From Saccoglossus kowalevskii (Eukaryota; Hemichordata; Enteropneusta; Harrimaniidae), in NCBI RefSeq assembly GCF_000003605.2, contig NW_003141819.1, positions 100,335-146,968 on the forward strand: 46,634 nucleotides of DNA, given 5' to 3'. The stretch's first letter is position 1, and each line of letters begins with the position of its first letter. Both the position numbers and the translations under genes were made by a program. The notes under the pieces are model-generated. The model was not told the origin of the DNA and did not search any database. It saw only the letters and a list, made by a program, of their open reading frames with translations. Of this stretch, positions 10,889-33,763 are shown in pieces.

Positions 10889-13800
10889 TTAATATAGCAG
10901 GACTATTCAGCACATATTGCAATGTTATTTCTCTTGGTTACTGCCCTCTGAAACAATACAAAACGCAGATGAGAAGTTTATTGTCATGAAATTATACATA
11001 TATTAATATTACGGTGATTCAGTGTACACCAAGTAAATCGCTACAGACTGTTGAATTAACAGATCAATTGATGGGTATGGTTTACCCAATTTTTTTCCCT
11101 CAGTCTTCACTATTCTTGGTACCTTACCTATCTACCATAATATACTGTATGGTGCTGTAAAAGGTAGGCCAGTTCCTGCCTACATTCCTCACCCAGTATG
11201 TACTGGTGTGTATGTTGTAATGAGGTTGCCAACATATTGTTTTGATGTTCAATAAATTTCTCTTTTCTTTTTGGCAGAATTGATTTTATGAAAAAGTAGC
11301 AACACAATTTTTAATTACCTATACTGCGTCTGTCTGGCAGTGGTAGACTGTCAACAGTCCTCGGGCCTAATGTGATTGTGTTTCCTAGACATTCAAACTC
11401 TGAAGGCATTTGATGTGAAATGCGAAACATTTTACGCGAGAGACTTTAGGACTGTCCCCATCTGCAGGTTTCTAGTTGATATGAATAATTCATATTTGAT
11501 GCTGATGTCACAAAATAAATTAATTTGTGCAAATTTATTCTAAATGACCCCCTGAATACGTTGGTTGTTCACTTTATGAACACAATGAATACAGTCACTC
11601 CAAACCAATGAAACAATGTGCATTGTTTGTGGCAGTCAAATAGAAAATATAGAAAACCGGAGGTGACTGTTTTGTGGGATCAACAGAACTACGACATGTA
11701 AAGAAATCAAATTTGTGGCAGAGGCGATCGATCTACATCTTGCCAGTTCGTATGCATGCAGAAAAGGTGGACTGAGAGCGTTGACTCTGCATAAAAACAT
11801 GGATGCATGTGTAGTTTGCGATAACGTCTCGCTGGTATTCTAAACTTTCCAGCACTTTTATAATGCATCCGTCAAGATTGGTATGTGTCATGATATCAAA
11901 AACTGCTGTGGAAAGTTTCACGAATAGTACAGTTAAAATAAACTTTGCATAATTTATGGATGATCCTAGCAGCCAGCAACACCCGACCCTTTTCATGATA
12001 AAATTTATAGACCTCTGTGCGACTATTCATTTCATATTATAGTACCAGGATCTGGTAAAAAATCTTACCAGTGAATTGCAGTACCTGACAGTCGATCGTG
12101 CCTAACGGGGCTCCATACTTCCTGTCCCGGCGTTCACAATTTATTTACGCCTATTACATTTATACACGATATTTTTAATATTACGTACGATCGACAGTGG
12201 ATGCACACTTCAACAATTTCTTTATTGTAGTTTGCTACAATTTATGGCAGAAGATTTCTGGGTCTTTTACCATATTGTTTCATTTTGTGCTATTGTTTCA
12301 TTTTGTGCTATATGGTCACTGAACTACTGTAAAAGATGCATTAACATTTTTTTCGTCATTTACCATTTATTTTTACAGTTAAATCATATTTCAAAATTTT
12401 GGGTTTTAACTTTTCTGCTGAGCACTTTTAAAGTACCATACATTGAGTCAACTTGAAAAGGATGTCTGAATGTGCAGAATACAATTAAAACAGAACTGCA
12501 TTGTCTTGGTTGCATCACTATTATAAATAAAATTTTGCATCTTGGTGGAGACTGCCAACTTTCTCAATATTTTAGGAAGAACTCTAACGCAGAGGTTATA
12601 ACATTCGCAGCACGATTATCACCCTTAAATTAACATCACAAAATGGTACTGATTAAACTCGGCCTGCTATCAAGAGATGGTTCATAACTGTTTAATTATG
12701 AAAAGGTTCAAAACTGGACATCCTTAACTTTCTTTTTCCCACATGATTTGCACAAGACATCTTGCCAACTCTGAATAGTAACAGTGCATTGGTTGGTCTA
12801 GGCTAGTGTGGACTTGCAGCCATTCCGTAACTGGTTATTACAAGAATTGAAATTTTACAATACTAGGGCACAGTGGAAATGAATCTCAAACTGCATGTAT
12901 TTTATTGAATTGAAACGCTGACATTCAGTGGTGGGAAAAAAAAGTTTATTTCCATTTCAATGTGCTCGATTCTCTCTGGTGTTACATGTAGTTAATCCAT
13001 CTGTCCTTAAAATACAGAAAAGTTTACATTTTTAAAAACAATTTCATTTGCTATAAAGATAACACTGCTTTTTCTGTCCTGTCAATAACACCAACCCCCC
13101 CCCTTGTTTTGAGTTAACAGTGGGTACTGAACTTCTAAAGGGGACGCTTTAACACTATGTATCTCTGAGAACAGCTCCCCTTGTACTGATGCTATCACAT
13201 GGCTGGTTTGGGTATTCCAAACTGGCAGTACAACTACTGATTTTAAATATTTTTTTTTTACAAGTGTTCCCTACAACTCCTTTTATTACAGCATCACAAT
13301 CAATGTTCCACATCATCTTTGTTATGGGTAATAATGTGACATACATGTGAAAAAAAACACTACACAATGACTGTGACACTGAAAAACATGAAGCCAATAG
13401 ATGACATACCCATAAATGTATGCAAATAATATTCACCATGACAGAATCTATGCAAACAGTTTTGCACTTAGTATTGCCAAAAACATTAGCGAAATTGAAA
13501 AAACATTAAGTTCAACACTATACAACTGAAATTTTGGTGAATTCTGGAAGACTTGAAAACAGTATTGACACAAGGTCACAGTGTTAGAGGTATGGAGAGG
13601 ATACGCTCAACTAAGTCCTGACTGGATCAGCATGGACAATCACAGTGAATGATGGGTTCCAATAATTCAGGACACATCTTGGGGGGAGAGAAATGAAAAT
13701 CTTTTAAAAATCAGTTGATTAGCCATTTATCGAGAAGCACAGAAAACTCACTACAAGAACGGAACTTTCCAAGGAGACATCATTATAGACAAACATGCAA

Positions 13801-14072
13801 TCTTGAAAAAAAATTATATTCAGATAGACACCTCAAGACACTTAGCTTTATATCTAGCCAGGTTCTAGCCACCCGTCACAGCCAACCCCAATTTCTGTTA
13901 AACCAGATTTTTGAAGCTTAATGAAATAATTGTAGGGAACACTGCTATCCACCTCGTTTTCCAACTTTTTTTGGGGGGGGAGCACCTCTCAATTTTCAAA
14001 TGTAATAACTTAAAATGGTTACTCCTCATTGGTCTAGGAACGAGGATGGAATGTGGAAAGGTGGCAGTGATG
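10889..14072. other. Intergenic region between convergent genes
   Basis: This holds the 3' UTRs of the UBX-LRR gene (+) and LSM12 (-). AATAAA at 11251-11256 serves the + gene. TTTATT at 13282-13287 is a candidate poly(A) signal read on the - strand for LSM12. Poly-C (13094 on) and poly-G (13973 on) runs and a tandem TGTTTCATTTTGTGCTAT duplication near 12280-12311 are present. I see no further gene. Confidence 0.5.
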
Positions 14073-23625
<9,553 letters not shown>

Positions 23626-24314
23626 TCATTATAAATGAATGTATTCACCAAATATATTTACTATGAATAACTTTCTCTCCGTATTTCCATATAACAAAAT
23701 AGCACACAAAAAAGACAAGTGTACAATATGCACTGCATTTTGAAATAAACAAGTCGGTCAAAGATTTTATTATTTGAAGAGCGCCCTCAAAATGTTTAAA
23801 AAAGAAGTAGAAATGCTCTAACGCCACAGCGGGCATCATAACCACGTCATAATAATCTGCTTGTTCGTAGTTGGTGTTCTAAAAATAACTAAGACAATTC
23901 TCCAAATAACCATGATAAAACACTAAGTGTTTAAATAAATGCTCCTCTTACTAGTATATTACCGCGAACTTTTCGAAATATACAGTCGCTTTGTACAAAT
24001 GTGAGTAAACGTGAGCTATTGAAGGTACACACTTGAACTCGCAAATCCTTTATTTCTGGGTATTTACTAATAAATTCAAAAGTGTATCCTTCTTTTTAAT
24101 TTGTGAATAACATTCTCGAAAATGTATTTAACAATTGGGCTGTTGAACCACAGACCCTCTAAAGTGAATGGGTCAAACCCCGGGGGAGGGGGTTCTTTCA
24201 AGCAGAGAGACTAGGAATGTGTTGCCCAATTATTTGTAACCCCCACTCCACTTCTTTCCATACCAATATTCTTAATAATTACAAACCGACTTATGGACTA
24301 TCAAAACGTTCAGA

Positions 24315-24324
24315 GCATGCGCAG
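24315..24324 (+). promoter_or_regulatory. NRF1-like site
   Basis: GCATGCGCAG matches the NRF1 half-palindrome common in housekeeping promoters. It lies ~65 bases before an ATG (24388) in fair context that opens MEVKQNSGATSEIILE and then stops. A + strand gene start divergent from LSM12 is possible, but I found no downstream exons. Confidence 0.35.
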
Positions 24325-24872
24325 TGTCATATAGATGGGTCAGAGTTCAAAATACGTGATGACGCTAACAACGTTTATGAACAAACCATGGAGGTTAAAC
24401 AAAATAGCGGAGCCACGAGCGAGATTATTCTCGAATAAAAGTGTTTATGTTTTTTTTTCATTTCGTTTTTTGCAGGATTTTTGGCAGTTTTCTCGAACAT
24501 TTTATATTTTAAAAAGTGAACCAAAGTACTAGACCATAAACATGTAAATAATCGGTAACCACTTCGATACCAGTTGGTATGACAACGATATACCCACTTG
24601 AGCGTCACCTACCTATATAGCTATTTATTTGGAGCACTGTGGTTGTTCCATTTTTCGGACAGCAAGAACGTGCACTAGTTTACCATGCTTTTCTTGTTTC
24701 GTTCACACTCTAGTATTATCTTTAATAGTGACGAACATTGATGTATTTAAATATTACAAAGAAAAGATTTTTTCTCGGTTGCCTTATCTTGTAATGATAT
24801 TCATCTCAATTTACAATTTACCTGATCACGTGACGTGATCATAGTTAAATCAATAATAACGTAATCTGTACA

Positions 24873-24906
24873 ACCAAAGACTATAGTCTTCTCCATAGTC
24901 TTTGGT
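24873..24906. repeat. Short perfect inverted repeat
   Basis: ACCAAAGACTAT (24873-24884) pairs with ATAGTCTTTGGT (24895-24906) around a 10-base loop. Confidence 0.8.
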
Positions 24907-25305
24907 GAAATAGTGTATATAATTTGTATATACTCACAGAATGCATCATACCACAGAACATGTGTCCCTGTTTAACTTCATGTTGTGAGTTTTATCCTAA
25001 TTCTAGACCACCCGAGATGTTGTGATTGCCAACTGATGAATTTCAACGCATTTCTCCATTTTTAATCAGAATTAAGGCAAGTCGTTACCTTCACCCGGAA
25101 CCAATGGAACAGGTTGGCCTACCCGTTTTCGCATCAATTGAAAGTTGTTCAATAAAAAAAATTAGTTTTACAGCAATGAGAATTTACGACGAATATTCTT
25201 TTCTTTGGTGAATACAAACACGTGAAACTCGCGTAAATAGCGCCACCGTCGGCAAAAATTATGAATTTATTCATGAAGAGAGTAACAATTAGTTGTTCAT
25301 ATTAC

Positions 25306-25330
25306 CACGGTTACTAAAAAAGTAACCGTG
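25306..25330. repeat. Short perfect inverted repeat
   Basis: CACGGTTACT pairs with AGTAACCGTG around AAAAA. It is possibly the core of a small foldback element. Confidence 0.75.
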
Positions 25331-26052
25331 ATGTTACTACATTTCTAATTTGTTTGACCTGTTTAGGCACTTTCGCCAGTTAAGTGTCGTATTCGGCCAT
25401 CGTCACACCACAGCGAGGGGTGTTTTGTCTGAGCATCGGCTCCGTCAACTTGGTGTATGTTTTAGAGGCGCATCCAATCAGATCTTTGTATTTTATGGTG
25501 GTCAAGTACGCGCAATGTCTCCATAGAATCGATGAGGATTATGTATTTTATGAGTTCGCGAAACCGTGCTATTCGAGCGATGTTAGTATAGCATACTATA
25601 GACCAAAGGTGGTTTTATTTGCATATCGAAAGGCATTGTCCACGAACTGCGACCGTCCGAAAACTGACATAGTGACGAACACGTAAGGCACAAGCTGCGC
25701 AGTACGTGTTACTTTTTAAGGGAGTGGCAGGGCAACCACACCCACCAATTTTTTCAATACCATGGCTAGCTAGCAATTTCCATAGACCCTCTTTTTCTAA
25801 ACTATTTCTAAAGCATGAAACATTAGGGATGACCATTAAATTAAAAGACCTGCAACATTCAGGCTCATTTTGTCTGTGTTACACAAATTAAACATAAGTG
25901 AATATGCCTAAAGACACAGCTTGTTGTTCGTTAATTAGGTTGACGTAAAACTAAGTAAAGCCAAATCAACAACTAGTATGTAACGTCGTATATCTGCACT
26001 GCGCCCTCTAAAGACAAATATTTGCTAACCTCTACAACTCAGGCTGTCCGAG

Positions 26053-26264
26053 TACTGTAAAATGACTAATTTGCACTGGGTTTAAATTTCACTGATTTAT
26101 TGTTTCAGGCATATTTAGTGGGTTTTAAATTCACGGTTTTATCATTTGGATAATGTGTTCCATGCTCAATTTTACATATTCACTGGGTTTTAATTTAGCG
26201 CATTTTCCAGTCAGCGAAAAAAAGCCAAATTAAAACCCAGTGAATAATTAACCCCTTTACAGTA
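26053..26264. mobile_element. TA-flanked MITE (~208 bp)
   Basis: The ends are TACTGTAAAATGACTAATT and, on the other strand, TACTGTAAAGGGGTTAATT. Both are followed by CACTGGGTTT(T)AATTT. TA is present at both borders. The phrase CACTGGGTTTTAATTT or a close variant occurs four times inside, on both strands. It has no coding capacity. The size, TA flank and ends fit a Tc1/mariner-type MITE. Confidence 0.75.
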
Positions 26265-27614
26265 TTTTATTACACGTGCAGGCGATAGCTTTGTACAATT
26301 GCGTAAAGCCTCTACATTGTTGTAAATCACGTTCACATCACGTCTCGCTGACCACGTGGTAATACGTCACATATTTTTGGGAACATGTCTCTTCTCAGCG
26401 GATCTGTGAACAATTCTACTCAAAATACACACTAAGCATTAAAAGCAATAACTTACCCGAGGTAATGTTGATTCGGTCACCACAAAAATAATTAAAAAAT
26501 CACGTTATTTTGGAATAAAAAGATTTTCTTGTTTTATTTTGCAAGAATCATATTCATCATGTCAAGTGAAGGATAAGTATTGTTAAACTGTACGGCAATA
26601 AAACACCATTCAGTGCTTGTAACAAACAACATTACGTAGTTCATGCATATGGAACAGAAAGACATGTTCAATGCAAATACTTGGAGGAGGATTCTTTTTG
26701 CTCTCACTTTTCCCAGTAATTGTTGTTTTTCATTTTTATGTGAATGTAAAAAATAAATAAATAAAAGTATTTATCAGTGATATATGTGGTGATCCCCGTG
26801 TCCGTTTTCGTGGTTTTACCGCCATCTACAACCCGTGGCATTCGTCCTTACGTTTATATCTTGTTCGATCTTCCTCGCTGGGTTAAAGGTCAACTAAACC
26901 AGGTTAGATTCAACACTCTGTGATAAATGCGAATGCATTCCCATAGAAAGTGCACTCTTTGTGAAGTAACCCCGCCACATTCTTTCTTCGTTGTGAACGA
27001 GGACACAAAGACAAGTTTCATCAACCTTGTTTGTGGGTGTTCCTTTCAGGGGGGGCATTCACGGGACAACAAGAAGAAGGATAAAGGTCTCCCTCTATGC
27101 AAATTAATTCAGCCTTCTCGATTTAATAACATTGTTGCTGCCCACTACACATCCAGTATTTTCAAATGCCCTGCCACCTCGTTCCAAGCACGAATTTTAA
27201 TCCCTTCTTTATCACATTCGTTGTATTGTCGAAGCTAATGAGATGTCACGTACTTACATCACAGTGACAATTTCATATTAACCGTTGCGTTGTCGAACAT
27301 TGCCAGCTAATTTGTTGACAACACCCGAGTTGTCAACTCTGTTAGCAAGTCATGGATTGTGAATATGTTTTGTTGTCAATTAAAAAAATACGGAAAATCG
27401 ATAAAAAAGAATGATTAGCTCCAATGCCTGAAGTATTGATCTATGTCTTACCGGGTGTGACCGAATTTGTTTGTTAGTTGGTTCACCCGCAAGCCGAAAA
27501 CCTTAGGACGGAACGGCAGCAACGTCTTAAGCCGATTTTCTTAACGAATACTTCATTTGCAATACTGTTGACACGTAATACTAATCTACAAGTAAGTGCA
27601 ATTATATATACACA

Positions 27615-27617
<3 letters not shown>

Positions 27618-27689
<72 letters not shown>
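27618..27689. repeat. (TA)n microsatellite
   Basis: An uninterrupted alternating TA tract of about 72 bases. Confidence 0.97.
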
Positions 27690-27693
<4 letters not shown>

Positions 27694-30600
27694 CATCTTG
27701 CAAGATTCATATTTCATGCATTTTACTTAGACAAGCACTCAATTTGTAATATATGTGATTTAAAACTTCCGCTGTTGCACTAAATGGACCTTTTTTTGTG
27801 CCAGCATTTCTATTTCTCATTGATGTATTTATGGGCCGCCAGTTATTTCGTTATTGTTTTATAATTGGCAACGCGCTCACAGTGACAGTTGTGGAATTAA
27901 AACATGCTATTATTTATTATGTTCGAGATAAACTGTACTTTATTATGAGTATCACGAGGAGAGGAAAGCCACACAAAGAATAATATGCTTTTAAAAATAT
28001 TTGTATTACTTTATTTTGTATAAATTTCAATAAACTTGAACGACATTCTTAGAACATGTACGTTTACATATACTATACACACGCACATGGTTTGTCAGAC
28101 AACATAACTTGAGTTTTCTTGAAAAGATACAATTGCGTGACGGAGAATACAGTCCCCTGCAACCGTACACGTAACATTTTGCGGAAACACATATTGTAGT
28201 CACAAACTACGGGCAAATATGGTCAAATTCAAGTTGATACTCAGAGACAGGGATTGCGTTAACTGCGTTCTGTTCCCCAAACCCCCAATATTAGGAAAGG
28301 GATCTTTATTTTAGTTAAATGGTTCCATTTTCAATAAAGTTACACGTAGTATACCCCTGCTCGGGGTAACGTTCTCTCACGTACAGAGTACATTGTATAC
28401 AACACATCGTAATGCGGATGGTAAACAGAATGGTGACGTAATCTCATACAGTTATCCGAGGCGCAAATACGAAGTTTGTGTGTAACTGTTATCGAACGCT
28501 AACACCACCATGGCGGGAAATATAATACACTCATCGACAATAGTAATAACTTAAGCAGATTAACTGTGTTCAATTTTTCACATGATTCCAAATACATTGT
28601 TGAATGATGTTGTCGTTGTCATGGTAGTTTTCGGATTAGGCCAATCCGATGGTTGGAATGTTGGATGTAAAACTGACATTGACATTGATGTGTTATCACA
28701 TCGCACACATATCGTCGACTATCGTGACAGGTTTCCTTCAAAATCTCAGGATGTCATGCTGTAAAATCACTCCTACCAAATCTGGTTCATATCCTGGTAT
28801 CCGGAGCCCTGAAGCATATGGCGAAATTTCAGGCCAATACAAATCCTACCTTGCAACGCCACGTGCCACATATTTTAAAGAAAAAAAAACACGTGGCATC
28901 CATGATCAGTTGAATTAGTTAACTATTGATTCGAACAATATGTGGTAGTCCAATTGACCGAGTTTTTTTTTTTTTTTTTCTTCAGGTTTGCGAATTTGGA
29001 TATACACATTCACTTCATAGTATTTCTAGAAATCAAGCACGGAGTGTTCCCGGTAACCATGTACACAAACATAATATGCGTTGCTTACTTTAAATAGAAA
29101 GTTACCATTTTGAAAGCTATTGGTAGAATATAACATCGTTTCTGTCATGGCCAAGACCCTGAGGTTACGATGGGAATTGGGTAGGTTCAATGAAACTCAC
29201 GTGGCGGTGTGAATATAAGTCCGCAAACAATATAGACCGTGCGATTCCCGTTGCCAATGACAACAAACAGTACTGTACCAAGACACTGAATTATTGCAAC
29301 ATAATAATTTCAAACCCCATCTTAGTCATAGTTGTGAGTCTCTTTCGCATAGACCCAGAGTGGTAGCGGCTGAACGGTACGGCAGATGTTCTTTTGTTCG
29401 TGGTATTAGCGAAATCTGCGATCACGTTTTCGTATAATATCAGTTTCCAAACTGCATCGCAGCGGTTGAGTAGCCGGTCGTGTTAAAGTAACCATTTCCT
29501 GACAAAAAACAGGCTGTAAACAGAAAAGAAAAAAGAAAAGAAAGAAATTAGTGCATTCAACTTATATTTCAATTGATCGTAGTCGTGTCTTTTAAAATTT
29601 AATTTATTCATTTAGTTACATTGCCCTTAATACGTGCTGAATGTTACACTCCCAACCACACACGCAGACACACTCACACTCAGACATACGCAAGCACGTG
29701 GCGTGTTAAATATTAAACGTGTCGCTTTTACCATCTAATATACACAGGCAATCCTGTCAATGGTCGAAATTATCAAGAAATCGACCCCGCACTTGCAGCA
29801 TCGAACGCATTAAACAACTCCGTCAGGGTACGCACTTCATGAAACCTGCGCACCAAAGGGTGTCGACATTTGTTCTCGCCATACTAGTTGTATACATTTG
29901 GTTCCCTGATAAGAGACCCTACCCAGCCAAATGTTTAATAGTCGTTGGTTAAAAAGGACATAGAAGCTCGTAAAAATAGCCGTTTACCGACGATGACCGT
30001 ATTACGCATTCGGATTGGGTTGAATAGGGCTAGGATTGAGTGAGAACAGAAAACAGCACAGGTGGCCCACTCAAATTGTAAGCAATAAATCGGACATGGT
30101 CCTCACGAAACCTTAGCAACGGCACACACGGTAATTCTGTTCGTTTCAAATGCGCCGTAGTCTGAATTCGTTATGACAGCTAGTACAGCAGCATATGGTC
30201 TATAAGTGGGTGTGAACACGCAGCTTTTATTATTAAATTCAAGTCCAAACACCAATGACGATATCACGATGACGTTATCTCCCCACCCCTTCCTCCTCAC
30301 CAACCTTGGCATTTCTCCAACTCATTGCTATCTTTTGCATCGCCAACAAGTTTGTCTCCGAGTGTCACCAAAAAAAAAGCTGCGATTGTCACGTCTTATT
30401 ACGCGGTCTCTAGTAACGTATCTTTGCGACATCTCGTTTCAACCATGGACGTAAACGTCACCTAATCGAACATATGAACCTTCGCCACCTAACCCATATT
30501 GAGCGCGGCCCAATATGTATTATCGCGCACTTTTGGGATACTTAAAACTTGCGTAAAATCAATTTATCGCATTTTGTTTTCTTCTCCTTCGTTCAACAAA

Positions 30601-33062
30601 TGTAGCTCGATGATAGTTCACCCGTGAGAGATTCCTATTTTCCGTGGCGTTAACTTTTCGCACCTCTCACAAAGCCCGGACAATCCACCTATGTATTCAT
30701 TCTCATATTCAGCTAATTTTAATTGGTGCAAAGAGAATAGTCTCCTTTTCACACTTGAGGCATTTGTTACTTATTTCAGCAAATCAAAACAAGTACGTAG
30801 CCTTGTAAACAAGTTTCTATTGTGAGCAGGTAATCTTATTCAGACGATCCAGCAAAACCAGCGCCTTTCGTTTGTTTGTTATGCTAAGGCCGCGCCATCA
30901 GCCGCAAGCCAAGAAATGGATTTACGACAGGGCTTTATCGCTCGTCACCCTAAGGATTTTTCACATTTTGTTTTTTCTTGTATTTCTGAAATCAATGTAC
31001 ATTTCTTTGCAAAGAAACGTTAGTGGAAGTGCTTAGGTCAAACTTAATAATATCGATACAATGAGCACGTCTGTTTAAAAAATAACTCCCTATATAAGTG
31101 TAACACTACATATTATTTTAATTATTCCGGGTTTTAATTTCATGCACAAATACTTCTGATTCGGGTTCAATCAAGACCAACCGACTGCTGGTTAATTGTC
31201 ATGGAAACATAGTTCCACAGTTACTTATATATTTCCCCAAATTTTCCTTCGTGATTCCCTTTTAAAAACAGAGGTTTTCGGCAGGGTTTCAAACTTTTTT
31301 TTCATTCCAAACAAGACGCCCACATGTCTTCTCTGCTCTGTCAAATTACGACGTCCCTGATTTTGCCTATAAGTCAAAGTAAATTTAACTTATTCGTTTC
31401 GTGTGCCCGGTGTCTTAAATGTGGAAGCAAACTCACAAGCGGCATGTGGCAACTGGTGGCTCAAGTCTAATAAAAAAATATTTGTAAAAAAACACACACA
31501 AAAACATATAGTTTGTGCCGATTTTTCATGTATCGTATGGATCAAAAGAAGAGCAAACGCAATGGAAATTGTCAATTAAGTGCTTAGCTATGATTCAACG
31601 GAAATAGTCGATAATATTTTTTATGACTACACAGACGGCTGTGGGACAAGAGAAAACCCAGAGTGTTTACGATGTTTTTCCCCTCGTCATGAAATAAAAA
31701 AAAACATTGTATGTCTCAATGTCGTGTTACTAAGTGGCCTCGTTCCCGCCATTGGGAAGCTCGACAGTTTCTTGACGAAGGTGTTAAAAAGCGTCTTCTC
31801 GGTATACGTGATAATTGTCAGAGAGGCCGAATCTTTGGCTAAGTCATAAAATTAAATTTGACAAAGGGCTTTTCTGTGTATCGTTGGATCTTTTTGTTTT
31901 GCTACGTTTTTTCGCCTTCAATTTAATTAGACAGTTAGTTTGTTTATGATATGCAACTGCACTTAGTTTATTTCATAGGTTTAATATTTCTAATTACAAT
32001 AAATCCTAAATGTGAATATTTTTTAGTATTTTACATTTCCGGTTTGACATCTGCTCACTCTGCCAGCTATGCATATATACTAGTTATATACTAGTATTTC
32101 AATGACAGACTGGTCATAATTTAAACTCTTTCGTGCATTTCTAAACATGGTTGGTAGCATGTTAAACATTGGGCGATAGGTCATTGTACATCACAGTTTT
32201 TATTTCAACAATCTTGAGGGGATTATTCGTCAATAATCTAGGCGCATTTTAAATTTGGCATGACCTCCGCAAAATACAAAAAAATTACAACTGGTTTGAC
32301 AAGTTGTGATCATCATTATAAATTTACAATTATATAAAACATAGGCACACCGCAATTTAGAACAGTGTGTTGTTGTATAGGTGCAGGATTTTGGGGTCAT
32401 TGATTGTCAGTACTTCTAAATCTCGAAATGCCATATTTAATTCGACCCAGCTGTTCGAGGTCAGGTTGGGACTGCGACTTGTCACATGAATTAACATGCC
32501 TGGGAGTTGATAAATATATTTCAATTTGGTCAATTTACAAGTACGCTATGTGTGGCGGCACTCATAGTGCTATTTTAATAACATTCACACAAAATGTAAT
32601 TTTGCAAATTTTACGAGCAGAGAAGAAAACAAATCAATATATTTCCCTTGTGAACGCTGGGTGGTGATAGATAATACAGGGGTTCTATAACTAATATTTG
32701 TATAAAGTCACATCTGTAAACGACGATATGATGAAAATTATCATAAAACCCACCGGCTGTGTTTGTTTCCATGGTTTCAATAAAATGTATATTTACGTAG
32801 TACTCCGCGTAGAATGTAGAATGGTTCTTAAGAGCTGGTGACGGCGGGGTGCAAACGAGAATAACACTGCAGCACATTCAATTCTAATTTAAATTAGACT
32901 TCTTTTACAGAAATGAAGCACTGTGTAGATCAAATAGACGTATCCATGGGGTATTAATTGTTTAAATAATATTTACAGTAATTTATATTATATTTACTTG
33001 TTCAATTCAAACATATTTTGCTGTGACATTAGGCGAATACAGTCGAGAAACACTGTACTCAC

Positions 33063-33081
33063 CCTCTTTCCGCGACGCCAT
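33063..33081 (-). CDS. Possible first coding exon of an unidentified gene
   Basis: On the - strand AAAATGGCGTCGCGGAAAG opens MASRKE plus one base and then meets a strong donor, GG|GTGAGTA. A strong Kozak context directly followed by a consensus donor is typical of a first exon. MASRKEG is also the N-terminus of vertebrate eIF3h. I could not find any eIF3h downstream exon between 24,000 and 33,000, so the identity is a weak suggestion only. The bHLH exon lies just upstream on the same strand, so it could also be a separate transcript start. Confidence 0.35.
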
Positions 33082-33763
33082 TTTGCTGGCATGTCGGAAC
33101 AGTTGACATATTGAGTGTAGCAGCACGTATAGTTTCGGGTTGAAATGAGAACACGTAATACTCATAAGTATAAGTATCCCCGGGACATTATTCAATTATT
33201 TTTTGTTTCAGATATGATGTGACGCTTCGTTCACGTTCGCCTACCTGTAATTTGGCGACAAACTATTAATAACGTACATTGATTTTCGATGTCAACATAA
33301 TTTGCGGATACACAAATTATTGATATCCAGCACGTTGATGCATCTACTATGTCATAAAAAAAACTTTTTTGAAAATAATAACAATTTATAATTTATATTC
33401 AAGTGACTGGGAATTGTTGCATTTGTAAATTCGTTGAGTCGAACAGATTAAACTCAACGTCGAACAGTTGTTGAATGTTCACTAGAAAAAGTTCTGTGAT
33501 AACATTCATATAACATGTTTCGATTGGCAGGACTTGATGTTTTGAACAGAAAGGAGTGACGTTGATATGTTTCTCATGGCTTTCTGTCTTAACTGGTTCG
33601 AAAACTGGGACAGATTCGTATCATGTGTGCTGTATCCCAGTATAGTGTATTTGTTTATTTGAACTGGACAGCAAACAGACATGCCAAACAGTGAAGATAG
33701 CACAGTTCTCAGACAACTAAAAGACACACGCAAATTCTACGTGTTGCGTTGTCCATTTCTTAC

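Noticed and set aside
25384-25686. 100-codon open frame with an ATTTGCAT word inside, considered as a gene or snRNA
   Set aside because: No ATG at the start, no splice context and no snRNA signature motifs; not supported.
27478-27710. Open frames rich in Ile-Tyr
   Set aside because: They are translations of the TA microsatellite.
28507-28555. ATG in good context (MAGNIIHSS...)
   Set aside because: It stops after 14 codons with no donor site.
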